From Vandiemenella viatica (Eukaryota; Arthropoda; Insecta; Orthoptera; Morabidae), in contig CM061921.1 in the NCBI GenBank assembly GCA_031002005.1, positions 145,671,283-145,735,282 of the forward strand: a stretch of 64,000 bases of DNA, written 5' to 3'. The notes beneath the pieces were generated by a model that had not been told where the DNA came from, searched no databases, and saw only the letters and a list, made by a program, of their open reading frames with translations. Position numbers and translations under genes: made by a program. Positions within the stretch are counted from its first letter, which is position 1. Each line of letters opens with the position of its first letter. Below are positions 20,931-32,270 of this stretch, piece after piece.

Positions 20931-21290
20931 AACCCTCATGATAAGTGCTGCCATTTCTGTTTATTTATTCAAACTGTTGTAGTTAGCTTTTATCTCTGAA
21001 TATTTACTGTCTAAGCAGAGCAGCAGGTAGTTGATCTGCAGCAACCATTATGATAAGTGTCGCCATTTTTGTTTATTTAATATAGGGTGTTGTAGATTGA
21101 TTTTGTTTTATTTGCATTACTTGAGTAGCAGCAGTGTACAGTAATTGTGATCACCTTTAAAAAAAATTTGTATGAACGTATATAGAGTTTATTTGATCTT
21201 TTATTGATTACTGTGGTTAGTTAGCACATTTTACTGGTAGGTCCTATTAACTACTCCCTACAGTGTTCGCCATCTGGCCTATACTTAATT
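20931..21290 (+). mobile_element. CR1-type LINE copy 2, 5' monomers and 5' UTR
   Basis: Two diverged monomers (about 20931-21041 and 21042-21135) share CAACC-TCATGATAAGTG, a GTTGTAG-TAGCTTTT-like stretch and the CAGCAG-AGTTGATCTGCAG core with the 9.5-kb array. The following 5' UTR is cut at 21290 by the I-clade LINE and continues at 27132. Confidence 0.65.
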
Positions 21291-21822
21291 CTGCGCAGGG
21301 GCTTGGTATGCAAGTCCCAGGTATGGGTTTGGCGAACCCACGATGCACGAGCTGGAAACTTGTGAGCGCCGCAAGTTTCCCACACCGTAAACTCCGACCA
21401 TGCTTCAACGACCATCGTAGGGTGTGACGGTGGAACGTTGTGTGCCTAGGAGAACGGGGATCTTGGCTTAATCACCCGGATCGCGAGGACGGTACAAACC
21501 TCTATAAAAAAACCTCAACCTCAAGGTCAGACACGTGCCGAGGAGGTGCATGGGTGAGAGGCAGATCACTCGCTAACATGCAACCTCAGGGGGCACCTGT
21601 GCACCCCTGTTGTATTAGCGCTTTCTTTTAAATCGGTTTTACTCGTGGGACCAAAATTAAGTCTTCCACTAAAACCCAAAAACCCTGCGGTACGAAAGTG
21701 CCGCAGGCTAATCTAAATACACCCAGTTCTAAGAAGCGGGTGAGGGTAGATAGCCCCCCCCCCCTGCTTCAGACATTAAGAGTAACGGAAAGATATGTTC
21801 GATTGCAAACGCCTTTGTCGTA

Positions 21823-22950
21823 ATGGAAAGAAAGGAAGGATCGTTCGAGAAAGTGTCACCTTTTTACATCCAAAAAGGATTTCCGGGTCTCGTAGGGACC
21901 CTGAACTCTGTAAAGAAGCTGAGGAATGGGACGCTGCTGCTGGAAACATCCACCAGTAGGCAGGCTAACACACTCCTTAACTGTGTGAAGCTCGGGGAGT
22001 TCGCGGTTACTTGCAAACTCCACAAATCCCTGAATTGTTCTAAGGGTGTAGTCACCTGCCGTGACATCATTGACATAGGGACCGAGGAACTTGTTAAGGA
22101 GTGGAAAGATCAGAAAGTGGTCGAGGTACGTCAGATAACACGAAGGGTGAATGGCAGTATTGAAAAGACTGCCACCTTCATCCTGACGTTTGACACTCCA
22201 GTACTGCCAAAGAACATCAAAGCAGGCTACATAAATCCAAATGTCCATCCGTATGTTCCAGACCCGATGCGCTGTTTCCAGTGTCAACGATTCGGACATA
22301 CGACAGCATCATGTAAGGGCAGCCCCACCTGTGGTAAATGCGGCAAAGGGGCACATGAGCCGGGTGTCAGTTGTATGCTGCCACAAGTGTGCGTCAACTG
22401 CTCCGTATCGCACCCGGCCTGGAGTAGAGAGTGTCAAGTGTATCTTGAAGAGCACAAGATACAGGAGGTGAAGATTAAAGAGCGGATTCCCTATGGGGAA
22501 TCTAAAAAGAAGGCCAAGTTGCTTGCCACTCCAATTTTTGCAACTAGTTTTGCTAAGATGGATTCAGCTCCCGACAGGAAACAAAGTACTTTTACCCAGA
22601 CGTCCGTTGCAGACATCAGCACCAGCACAAAGTGCTCATGCAAATGCGGTGCAAAACGCGCAAAGGTCGTAACATCGAAGACTGCGGATGTCGGTAGTAA
22701 TACGTCTGCGACCTCGACCACACCAGCAGCAGTTGCTAAAAGTCCACCACCAGCAGCAGCTGTCAAAGTTGCGCCTCCTCCAATTCCACCCCACACTTTG
22801 ACAGTTGTAGCATTACCATCTGCTACATCTATTAATGGAGGTAATCAGAAGATCCAGGGCCCGAAGTTTAGGCGGACAGACCAGACTCAGTTCGTGAAAT
22901 CTCCCTCTACGTCCCCTCCCAGAACATCTGGTAAAAGGGAAAGAGGGTGA
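21823..22950 (+). CDS. I-clade LINE ORF1, Gag-like zinc-knuckle protein (open)
   Basis: A 375-residue open frame. Residues about 25-120 look like the RNA-binding-fold region of LINE Gag proteins. Three Cys/His knuckles follow at about 151-210: CFQCQRFGHTTASC (C-x2-C-x4-H-x4-C), C-G-K-C-G-K-G-A-H-E-P-G-V-S-C, and C-V-N-C-S-V-S-H-P-A-W-S-R-E-C. A Lys-rich stretch and a Ser/Thr/Pro/Ala-rich tail follow. Such proteins coat the element RNA. The basic and acidic continuation to about 23110 is in a shifted frame, so the protein may originally have been longer. It is an element gene, not a host gene. Confidence 0.88.
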   Translation: MERKEGSFEKVSPFYIQKGFPGLVGTLNSVKKLRNGTLLLETSTSRQANTLLNCVKLGEFAVTCKLHKSLNCSKGVVTCRDIIDIGTEELVKEWKDQKVVEVRQITRRVNGSIEKTATFILTFDTPVLPKNIKAGYINPNVHPYVPDPMRCFQCQRFGHTTASCKGSPTCGKCGKGAHEPGVSCMLPQVCVNCSVSHPAWSRECQVYLEEHKIQEVKIKERIPYGESKKKAKLLATPIFATSFAKMDSAPDRKQSTFTQTSVADISTSTKCSCKCGAKRAKVVTSKTADVGSNTSATSTTPAAVAKSPPPAAAVKVAPPPIPPHTLTVVALPSATSINGGNQKIQGPKFRRTDQTQFVKSPSTSPPRTSGKRERG

Positions 22951-23118
22951 GGAAGAAAGAGGTAAAAGAGGTAGTGGATGAGGACACTGAGTCGGAGGCG
23001 TCTGACTCTTCAGAGCCAGAGGAAACTGAAATGCTGGTGGAAGAGACTGGTCCCGTTCCTCAGCAGGCAGAGACCGAAGACTCACCCGAACCGGGGCGGG
23101 TGAAATTAAATTGGTAGG

Positions 23119-24040
23119 ATGGCTCCCATACTCCAGTGGAACATCAACAGTTTTATGCCTCACAAAGAGGATTTACAACTCTTAGCACAGTCTGATCCTT
23201 TGTGTCTCTGTTTCCAAGAGACACATTTCAGACCAACACACCAACCTGTGCTAAGAGGATATGACGTGTACCGTAAGGACGTTAACAAGGGTGATCGAGC
23301 GAAACGTGGAGTGGTTGTGTTTGTAGGGAACACTGTCCACTCCGAGCCTGTAGCTCTCACCTCTCCCTTACAAGCAGTAGCAGTTAAATTACGTGGACCA
23401 GTGCAACTGACTGTATGCTCAATATATCTACCGCCGAGATCACTAGTTGTTTGAGGTCAGCTGGCTGACATCACTCGGCAACTCTCTCGGCCTTTTCTCC
23501 TATTGGGAGACTTTAACGCACACAATGTGTTGTGGGGTTCGACCACCAATTGCCCCAGAGTTATTGGAGCAGGAGGATTCGTGCATCCTAAATACCAGTC
23601 AGATGACGCATTTCACTACTGCTTCCGGTTCGTCCTCTGCCATTGATCTCTCTCTTTGCTATCCATCTATTGCGGACTCCGTGCATTGGGAGGTGGACCG
23701 TGACCTCCACGGAAGTGACCACTTCCCAATTTGGTTATACATGGATTGCGAACGGGGTGAAATGACGACGACACGGAAATGGAATATCAGAAGAGCTGAC
23801 TGGCAACTTTATAGCCGGTCAGTCATACTCCAACAACGCCAAACCACTGATGACAAGGAGAAACACTTTAAGGAAGTGGTGTATCGGGCGGCTGATATAT
23901 CCATGCTTAGCAGTTCCGGGGCACTGTGCAGAACGCCTGTCCCTTGGTGGAACGATGAATGTCCTATTCAGGGTCGCAGGCGGGACATGCGCCGGTTTAG
24001 GTTGCACCCAACACCTGACAACCTCACAGCGTTCTGAATT
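23119..24040 (+). pseudogene. I-clade LINE ORF2, APE-type endonuclease (broken)
   Basis: Begins APILQWNINSFMPHKEDLQ, then LCLCFQETHF (catalytic QET), YDVYRKDVNKGDRAKRGVVV and LTVCSIYLPP, with an in-frame TGA at 23452-23454. In another frame it continues LLLGDFNAHNVLWGS and, further on, a GSDHFPIW motif (about 23716). These are the standard endonuclease motifs that nick target DNA. At least two frame changes are present. Confidence 0.88.
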
Positions 24041-24209
24041 GCTAAAGCCAAGGCACGTCGTGTGATTAAAGAGAGCAAAAAGAGATCATGGCAGAATTTT
24101 GTGAGCACCATTAACCATTCCACACCATCAACAAAAGTATGGGAGTCAATCCGCCGTATATCTGAGAGGTACTCTCGATCACCAGTATCTGGATTACTGG
24201 ATCACGGGC

Positions 24210-25425
24210 ACAGCTGATGGCAGAGTATTTCGCTGCCATCACTTCGTATACCGGATTGGACCAACAGGTCCAGCAACGAAGAATATCTGCCAAAAGGCAA
24301 CTCTTTAGCTTCGAATCGTCGGAATTGCAGGACTACAATAGCCCATTTTCATCGTGGGGGCTGGAGTCTGCTCTAAACAGCGCCAAAGACACTGCGCCAG
24401 GGCCTGACCTGATCCAGTACCAGATGCTGAGGCACCTTAACAAAGATGCTTAAGAGTACCTCCTGGGCATTTTTAATGATATTTGGACCAGAGGACACTT
24501 CCCCGACTCGTGGAAAGAAGCCACGTTAATTCCAATTTTAAAACCAGGTAAAGACAAGTTGTTGCCCGGTAGCTATTGTAACATCGTCTTAAGTAGCTGC
24601 ATTGGGAAGACACTAGAGCGGATGGTGATCCGCCGCCTCGTCTGATGTCTCGAGTCCTGTAAACTGCTTAGCCGTTTTCAGTGTGGATTCAGGAAGTTCC
24701 ATTCCACCACGAATAACCTGATCCTACTGGAAGCGGCAATACAGGACATATTCATCTACAGCCAACACCTTGTGGGTGTATTTTTTGACACTGAAAAGGC
24801 ATACGATACTACCTGGCAGCACGTTATTTTAAAAAGTAATTCGAATGGGGTTTTAGGGGAAATCTGTCCCGATTTTTAAAATCATTTTTATCTCGACGTT
24901 GCTTCCGGTACCGAGTCGGTAAAGAAGAGTCAGACCTTTTTATACAGGAAAACTGTGTTCCTCAAGGTTCAGTTTTAAGCGTAACCCTTTTTGCTATTGC
25001 CATTAATAGCATCTCCACTATTATAAGGAGGCCCATCCGGTATTCCTTATACGTTGACGACTTTTTAATTTTTTGTGCATCGGCTAGCCTGAGAAGTGCT
25101 GAGTGGCAGCTAAAGCTCATGCTGAACAGGCTGGGTGAATGGTCAGTACACACTGGCTTTCATTTCTCTGCTGAGAAAACCCGGTGTGTACTTTTTAGCC
25201 GCAGTAGAAGTCTTTTAGCAGAACCTCATCTCACCTTGAGGAACACCGTTTTAAGTTTTAGTGAAACTGTTCGGTTTCTGGGCCTCATTTTAGACAGTAG
25301 GCTTACATGGCTGCCACATCTTAAAGATGTTAAAGCCAGAGCCTTGAAAGCACTTAATGTTTTAAAGTGTTTGTGTGGCAGGTCCTGGGGCGCTAACCGC
25401 TCCTGCCTGCTACAGTTTTAAAGAA
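24210..25425 (+). pseudogene. I-clade LINE ORF2, reverse transcriptase (broken)
   Basis: Fragments read DTAPGPDLIQYQMLRHL (about 24389), DSWKEATLIPILKPGKDK, C-I-G-K-T-L-E-R-M-V, F-Q-C-G-F-R-K-F-H-S-T-T, and motif A as FDTEKAYDTTWQ (about 24785). The catalytic YVDD box is intact at 25050-25061 (YVDDFLIF). VRFLGLILDSRLTWLPHLKD follows at about 25270. Stops occur near 24451 and 24642, and there are frameshifts between blocks. Confidence 0.88.
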
Positions 25426-26755
25426 GCCTTTGTACTTTTGCTGTTGGAGTATGGTTGCATTGTCTACGGTTCGGCACGGGACAGTTACCTCCGTATACTG
25501 TATAGTGTACACCATGCAGGAATTCGTCTTGCCACAGGTGCATACTGCACCAGTCCGATACGCAGCATTTATGCTGAGTCTGGCGAGCCGCCGCTTTCCA
25601 TCCGCCGGCGTCTCCTCATGGTGCGACACTATATACATATTGCCACAACTCCTGGCAGTCCTGTTTCCGACGTAGTTACTCATCCTAACTTTGAACGGCT
25701 TTATTCAAACCATCAAAGAGCAACTAAACCATTCAGCTACCGTACAAAGGCTATATTAGAGGAATATGGGTTTCAGGCGCCCTCTTTTTATCACCAGGGT
25801 TGGAGTAAATCTCCTCCCTGGCTTTTAAAGAAGCCCAGAACAGTTTTAGAACTGTCGCGGTATAACAAGCTGTGTACCGCCGACAGTGTTTTTACCTGAA
25901 CTTTTAGCGACATTTTAAATATTACCCCAGTATACACGGATAGGTTTAAGCAGGCTAACAGTGTTGGTTGCTCTGTAGTGTTCCCTTGAGCGTCCTATAA
26001 TTGCAAACTGATTAGCTGTTGCAGCGTGTACACTGCAGAGTGTTACGCTTTGTTAAAGTCGCTCCAGCATATGAAAGTAAGACGCAGCACGAAGTACATT
26101 ATATGCTGTGATTCCCTCAGTTGCATCCATGCCATAGGAAATATGTACCCAGTAGATCATCTTGTCCAGGATATACAGGACACCCTCCGATCCCTCTAGT
26201 CTTCTGGAAAGGAGGTCGTATTCTGCTGGGTACTCGGTCATGTGGGAATCAGGGGGAACGAGGCAGCTGATGAAGCTGCCAAGTTGGTCTGCAACAAGGT
26301 CAGAATTGACTTTGATCTGGTCCCAAAGTCTGACCTTGCCTCGGCGGTGAAAAGATATGTTTCCGACATTTGGCAGAGGCAGTGGCTGGAGGTAGAGTAT
26401 AATAAGCTCTGGCTGATCAAACCGACTGTTCAGCCATGGAGCAGCTCCTTCCAGCGGGCGAGGAGGGATGAGGTTCTCCTTACTTGCCTCCTTATAGTGC
26501 GCTGTCCTCTGACACACAACTTCCTTCTCCACTGGGAGGACCCACTGGAATGTGATGCCTGTGGCGTACCTCTGATAGTGCGCCACATTTTAATTGATTG
26601 TGTATTATTTTGTGACTTGAGGGCAGACGTTGGCCTGGCCAACGATCTGTCCCTCATTTTAAACAATGAGACCAGTAACATGGCGAGTGTTTTAAAATTT
26701 TGTGTTTTGGCCTGTCTAGCGCCTAAAATTTTAGGCAGATCGGCCAAGTTTTAAG
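25375..26755 (+). pseudogene. I-clade LINE ORF2, RNase H and C-terminal Cys/His domain (broken)
   Basis: After the RT thumb (LLEYGCIVYGSARDSYLRIL), RNase H reads V-Y-T-D-R-F (about 25930), A-E-C-Y-A-L (about 26038), CDSLSCIHAI (about 26108), and then W-V-L-G-H-V-G-I-R-G-N-E-A-A-D-E-A-A-K (about 26224). That gives the D-E-D-D active-site pattern. The open frame 26242-26754 ends with CDACGVPLIVRHILIDC, the C-x2-C-x8-H-x4-C motif found after RNase H in I-group LINEs. Stops at about 25899 and 25988 break it from the RT. Confidence 0.88.
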
Positions 26756-27119
26756 ATGGATGGGTGGCCTCTTTACAGTCACCCATGCAGGTGCATTGTT
26801 ATTATTTTTATATTGTTATGATTCATGTCTCGCTGGCCACTATACAGCCAGTGAGACATGTAATGTTTTTAATTCTCTTTTGAACCTGGTTGGCCCCTTT
26901 ACAGCCATCGAGGTGCTGTATGGTTCAAAGTACCGGTGGCTCCTTTAAAGCCACGTCTGATTTTATGATTTATTTTATTTGCTGTCTGTATGGCCGACCC
27001 CTTTACAGACAATTTTTAGTAAATTTTTAAACCACGGTAATAGCTGGTAATTGTTAGGGCGCTAATGACCCCGATGTCAATGCACCCTAAAGCAACAACA
27101 ACAACAACTACTACTACTA

Positions 27120-30100
27120 CTATACTTAATTATCTCCATAGTTAGGTTTTATTTAAGCCATGATTATAGGTTGTTAGTAAGTAGTAAATTTGATCTTTGC
27201 CCATCAAAGTTTGCGCGTAAGGGCAGTGTTATTTAGATCACCGGTTTAGTTCATTCTTTCATCCACTTCTCAGTTTTTATTCTGAACAGTAATATGTGTA
27301 GGGACTGTGATTGCTGTGTGCAGAGGTGGGCTGAGGTGGCTGATCTTCGCACTCAGCTTGCAGCTTTGTTAACGAAAGTTATAGAAGTGCCGTAAGTGTT
27401 AACAGCAGATGTGGTATGGGTGAACCTGTTGAAGCTAAGCCTCTCATGGGTTCTTCCCTACCAATCATCGTAGGCTGAGATGTTGGAATCTGTGCGGTGG
27501 TCGCCTGACGGTGATTGGCATGTGGTTTCTGTACATCAACACTGAATGTGGAGGCAGTCGTACAAGCCTGAATCCCAGGAAGGCGAGCTTTTATCACTGT
27601 CCAATCAGTTTGATGTATTGTCTGGGGCTGATTCAGTTTCACAATCGTCGTCCTGTGAGTTGGCAGTTCGCCAGCCTGCTATGTCTGAGCAACCACAGAA
27701 GGGGATTCTAGTGGTAGGAAGCTCCAACGTTAGGTGGTTTGAGCCCCTTAGAGCAGTGGCGAATAGGTCAGTGATGTATTCCAATATCTAATAATTGTGT
27801 GTTCTGGGAGGTCTAGTCCAAGATGTGGAACATGCGTTCCTGGATGCCATTGAAAGGCAGGGTATAGCCAGCTGCGGATTGTAGCTCATGTCAGCACGAG
27901 TGATGCTTGCCACCTTGAGTCGGAGGTTATCCACTCTTCTTTTTGGTGGCTTGCCAGTGGCCACAAGATTTTGGCTAAGTTAACTGTCAGCAGCATCATC
28001 GATACAACTGACTGTGGACCTCTAGTTCAGAGCTGAGTGGAGGCTGTGGTGTTTCTGTGATAATCATGGCTGCAGATTCCTCGATCTTCGCCCTGAAATT
28101 TAGTCATATAGGGTTCCCTTGGATAGATCAGATGTACATACGTCAATCAGCTACATGGGTGGCAGGGGCCATGTGGAGATTTTTTAGGCTGAGGTAGGAT
28201 GACCCGAAAATGGGTTCACAGTTACGGGCAGCCCAATTAAATTCAACACAACACATTAAGAGCAGCTTGAATCAGTCTCGACCATTAAAAGTTCTTATTA
28301 TTAACTGTAGTAGTGCTTCTAACAAGCAGCCTTAGATTCAAAGCGTTATTACTAGCACAGAAGCAGTTATTTTATTTGGTACTGAAAGCTGGTTAAAACC
28401 AGATATAAGTTCAGTAGAAATTTTTAACAATAGCATGAACATTTTCAGTAATGGTAGGTTGCATTCCAATTGAGGTGGTGTATTTATAGCTGTTAGTAAA
28501 CATCTGCCATGTAACAGAATAGATATCCAATACAGTCTGTGTAATCCCAGTTTCAATGTAGCTAGGACAATACCCATGATAGGCTCTTTCTATCATCCAC
28601 CAGATGCAGACATAACTATTGATGACTCCTTAAGGAACAATGCAAATGTAATAGCTCATCAATTTCTGTATCGTGCAATAATACTAGGAGGTGACCAACT
28701 TTCCGTACATCGGTGGGACTAATTGTGTTCAAGTCTCTGGTAGGAGGATGAAATTGCCTGTGAACTTATTCTTCACCTTTTCTCAGTTCTTCGTCTTGAG
28801 CAGCTTGTAACTGAACCACTGTCTAGGCAGTGATGAAAACATTTTAGATATTCTCGTAACAAATAGGCCTGAATTATTTAGGTACATTTCAGCCACCTCA
28901 AAAATAAGCGATCATAAAGCAGTAATTGCCACAGTAAAATTAATAACTGAGCACAGAAAGAATCAAGAAAGGATCGTTTACAGACTCGATAAGGCTTCCA
29001 AGGAGTTTTTTTAGAGAGTACCTGAGAGATAATTACCTTACCTTCAAAGTAGCATGTGGAACTGTTGATGAGATGTTGCATCGATTTATACATGTAGTCA
29101 GGTAGGGTATGGACATACATATACCGACATGGACAATCAAGGAAGTAGTGATTTAGAAAAGTTAGATCAGGTAAGAGGGCGTGTTAAAATGCCATGTGTG
29201 AGGCCTTTAATGACTTCTGTTACAATTCACTTTCCAAAAGCCTCACCGAAACCTGAAAGAAATTTTGGTCCTATGGTAGCAGTAACAATATGCTAGTACT
29301 AATACAAAACGGTCATTAAGTAGCCGACAGGCGCGATAAGGCTTCCGTATTTAACGTCGAGTTTAAAAATTCATTCACGGATGAAAATATGGACAACGTT
29401 CCAATTTTTCCACATAGTATCTAATTAGAAATGGATTTGATAAAGATTGATAGTATAGGTATCGTAAAGGAATTAAAGCTTTTGAAGTGGCAGAAAGTGT
29501 CGTGTCCCAATCGTATACCAGTACGAGTATTTTCAGATTACGCGAAGGAAATAGGACCATTTTTGTCTGATATATTCTTTCAATCTTTAGAAGAGGAAAA
29601 AGTACCTTCTGACTGGAAAATTGTCCAGGAATTCCTGTTTTCAAGAAAGGAGATTGGAGAAATCCTAGGAATTATTGACCCATGTAGTTAACATCGGTTT
29701 GCAGTAGAATTGTGGAGTATGTTATATGTTCTACCATTATGAAGTTTCTAGATGTATAACGAACAAACACTGATTTTGGAAAAACAGATCATGTGAAACA
29801 CAGTTGGATCTCTTTTCTCATGATGTAATGAAAGTTATCGAGGCAGGTTCACAATTTGATGCAATTTTCTTTGATTTTCAGAAAGATTTTGACTCTGTGC
29901 CACACAACCAACTTTTAGCGAAAATTCGATCGTATGTCCTATCAGATTTGTGAATGGTTGCAAGATTTTGTGACTGGTTCTGCCACAGTATGTCGTTGAC
30001 GAGAAATCCTCTTCTAATGTAGAGGTTGCCTTGAGCGTATCTTAAGGCAGTGTAATGGGATCACTTTTTTTCTTAATTTTTATAAATGATCACAGTGACA

Positions 30101-30895
30101 ATATTAATAGCAAGCAGCTTGCGATTGTTTGCTGATGATGCAGTTATCTATAGGGAAGTAAAGAGCTCTGTTGATTGCTTTGAAATTCAGCATGCTCTGG
30201 ATGTTATTTTGTAATGGTACCATAAATGGCAACTTATACTAAACTGCAAAAAGCAATGAGTTTTACTAACGGAAAGAATCCGTTGGTTCATGTCTACACA
30301 GTGAACAGCTCAGTTGTTCATATGGTTGATTCTGTGAAATAGCACAAAACAAAATGAAATGTTACCTGCACAAAACTTCCATTATGGGTAAAGCTAATTC
30401 TAATTTAAGATTCATAGGTAGTCTTTTTAAGAATTGCAACACTCATACTAAGGAAATAGCTTATAAAAATCTCGTGCATCCACATTTGGAATTCTTTAGT
30501 GGAGTTTGGGATCATTATCGCAAGGGATTGATTGATGCGTTAGAAAAAGTACAGTGGAGAGCCGCTCGATTTGTGACTGCATGGTACAGCCATTACGAAA
30601 GCGTCACAGAATTGATACGTAGATTGGGCTGGGATTGTCTGGCAGACAGACAACCTCTCTTTCATCTGAATTTGTTGGCGAACATGCAAAATTATGAGTG
30701 CAATGAAATACTTTGTCCACCAACTTATTTAGGTCATAATGACAGGAGAGATAAGATTAGAGAAATAAGGTGCCGTACTGATGCTTGTATGTATGCTTTA
30801 TTTCTTCGGGTTATTCGAGATTGAAATACCCAGAGTTAGTTTTGATCCAAAGCATCCTCTGCCAACCACAATATTTCTATGGATGTGGATGTAGA
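27120..30895 (+). mobile_element. CR1-type LINE copy 2, body (heavily decayed)
   Basis: Collinear with CR1 copy 1. The ORF1 coiled start (GACTGTGATTGCTGTGTGC, about 27304) is followed by the esterase part (I-L-V-V-G-S-S-N-V-R at about 27708). The endonuclease region is at 28.26-28.93 kb, the RT at 29.43-30.16 kb and the 3' UTR end is GGATGTGGATGTAG at about 30893. More stops than copy 1, but it supplies the sequence missing in the N gap of copy 1. The RT box is F-A-D-D-A (about 30130). Confidence 0.85.
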
Positions 30896-30899
30896 ATAA

Positions 30900-31762
30900 T
30901 TGGCTAATTTTACTATGTCACATTATGCGAATAATAAATAAATATTCTTACATTCAATATGCATTAATGGTCGTTGCATTGACCAAAGATACTGAATAGC
31001 ATTAACTTTGATCCGTTCTGTCCTCGACAAAATTAGTGTCGGCGTGTGCCTACAAAAAGAAAATATTTTCCATTAAATGTGAAAACTTGTATATATATAT
31101 ATTTTTTTTCCTTCTAGTATCACTTATTTTTACTTTAAGATCTTATAGTTATTTCTTTTTGCACACTAGTTTTATTCTATGAACACTTTATATTAATTAT
31201 TATACCTGGTAGATTACATTATCCTATGAATGGGTCGTAAACAACTTTATACTATTTTAAGTCAACATATATAGTCTCTTTGAACGACTGTCAGTCACCA
31301 ATTTTTGTACAGTTTCTACATGACTTAAAATCATAAAGAAATCAGTTTTGCAGGTTCATTATGTAAGTAAATTTATTAGCTATTTATGTTGTACTGCCAT
31401 ATTGAGTTAAAATTTCAACAACAACAAAAAACTGATTTATTCCTGTTACAATGTGTGAAAGTAAGTGTTTATACGCCCTAGTCTTGGTTTTTTCCCCATC
31501 AGTGACTTTGCAATTTAAACTGAACATTACATTTATTCACAACTTTTCATACCAAACCACAAAAAGATTACAACCTCCACTTCTACATGACTTATTCATC
31601 TGCCACCTTAATAAACTTTATACATTCAATTGGTTTTTACATTTACAGGTGAACTAATTGATTTATAATTACTCCAGCTTCATCCAGGCTGTCACCGTAT
31701 TCCTGCATCCTAGGCCTTTTTATCTTCATCCTTGACTCCTTAAATACTCCTTTTTCCTTGAC
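30900..31762. other. AT-rich intron, no feature seen
   Basis: Low-complexity AT-rich sequence, including a TATATATAT run at about 31092. No coding sequence or recognisable repeat. Confidence 0.6.
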
Positions 31763-32006
31763 ACCAATCATGGTGGGTGAACAGTTAACGCTTTGGCCTC
31801 GCATTTGGGAGGACGCCGGTTCTAATCCCTGTCCGGACTTCCCTATGTGGGTTTTCCATGGTATTCTTAAATCACTCCAAGCGAATGCCGGGTTGTTTCC
31901 TTCAAAAACCCATGTTCGAATTTCTTCCGGTTCCTTATCCCCATTCCAATCCTGCCTCTCATGACCTTGACGTTGACGAGGCATAAAGCCATAAGTTAAA
32001 AAAAAA
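31763..32006 (+). mobile_element. tRNA-derived SINE copy 3
   Basis: Head GGTGGGTGAACAGTTAACGC and B box GGTTCTAATCC, then the shared body, ending in GCATAAAGCCATAAG and poly-A. TTCCTTGAC occurs on both sides (31754-31762 and 32010-32018) as the target duplication. Confidence 0.9.
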
Positions 32007-32270
32007 GCATTCCTTGACTCTAAATCTTTGCCTTCAGAAATAGTAATAAAATACGATTGTTATTGTACATTTATGATTCGTAACACAAAATAAATACATT
32101 ATTTTTTTTTATTTTTACTTAACATATGGGCATGACATATGACCGTTACAAACTTTTGATGTTTATTTACCAGGTAAAATTTTGGCTTTCCTCATAATAC
32201 ATTTGATTCTATGAGAGGTATGGGTACAATATTAATCTAAAACATAAAGTAATATCATTCATCTTGCATT

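Larger units (their letters stand above)
21291..27119 (+). mobile_element. I-clade LINE, near full length, inserted in CR1 copy 2
   Basis: Target duplication CTATACTTAATT is present at 21279-21290 and 27120-27131, exact over 12 bp. Between them lie a GC-rich 5' UTR, ORF1 with zinc knuckles, and ORF2 with endonuclease, RT, RNase H and a C-terminal Cys/His motif. A 3' UTR follows, ending in CAA then ACT trinucleotide repeats. The presence of RNase H separates it from the CR1 copies. ORF1 is intact, but ORF2 has several stops. Confidence 0.92.

Noticed and set aside
21823..22950. Zinc-knuckle protein as a host gene
   Set aside because: It lies between the target duplications of an I-clade LINE, directly upstream of its ORF2, and has the usual ORF1 layout.
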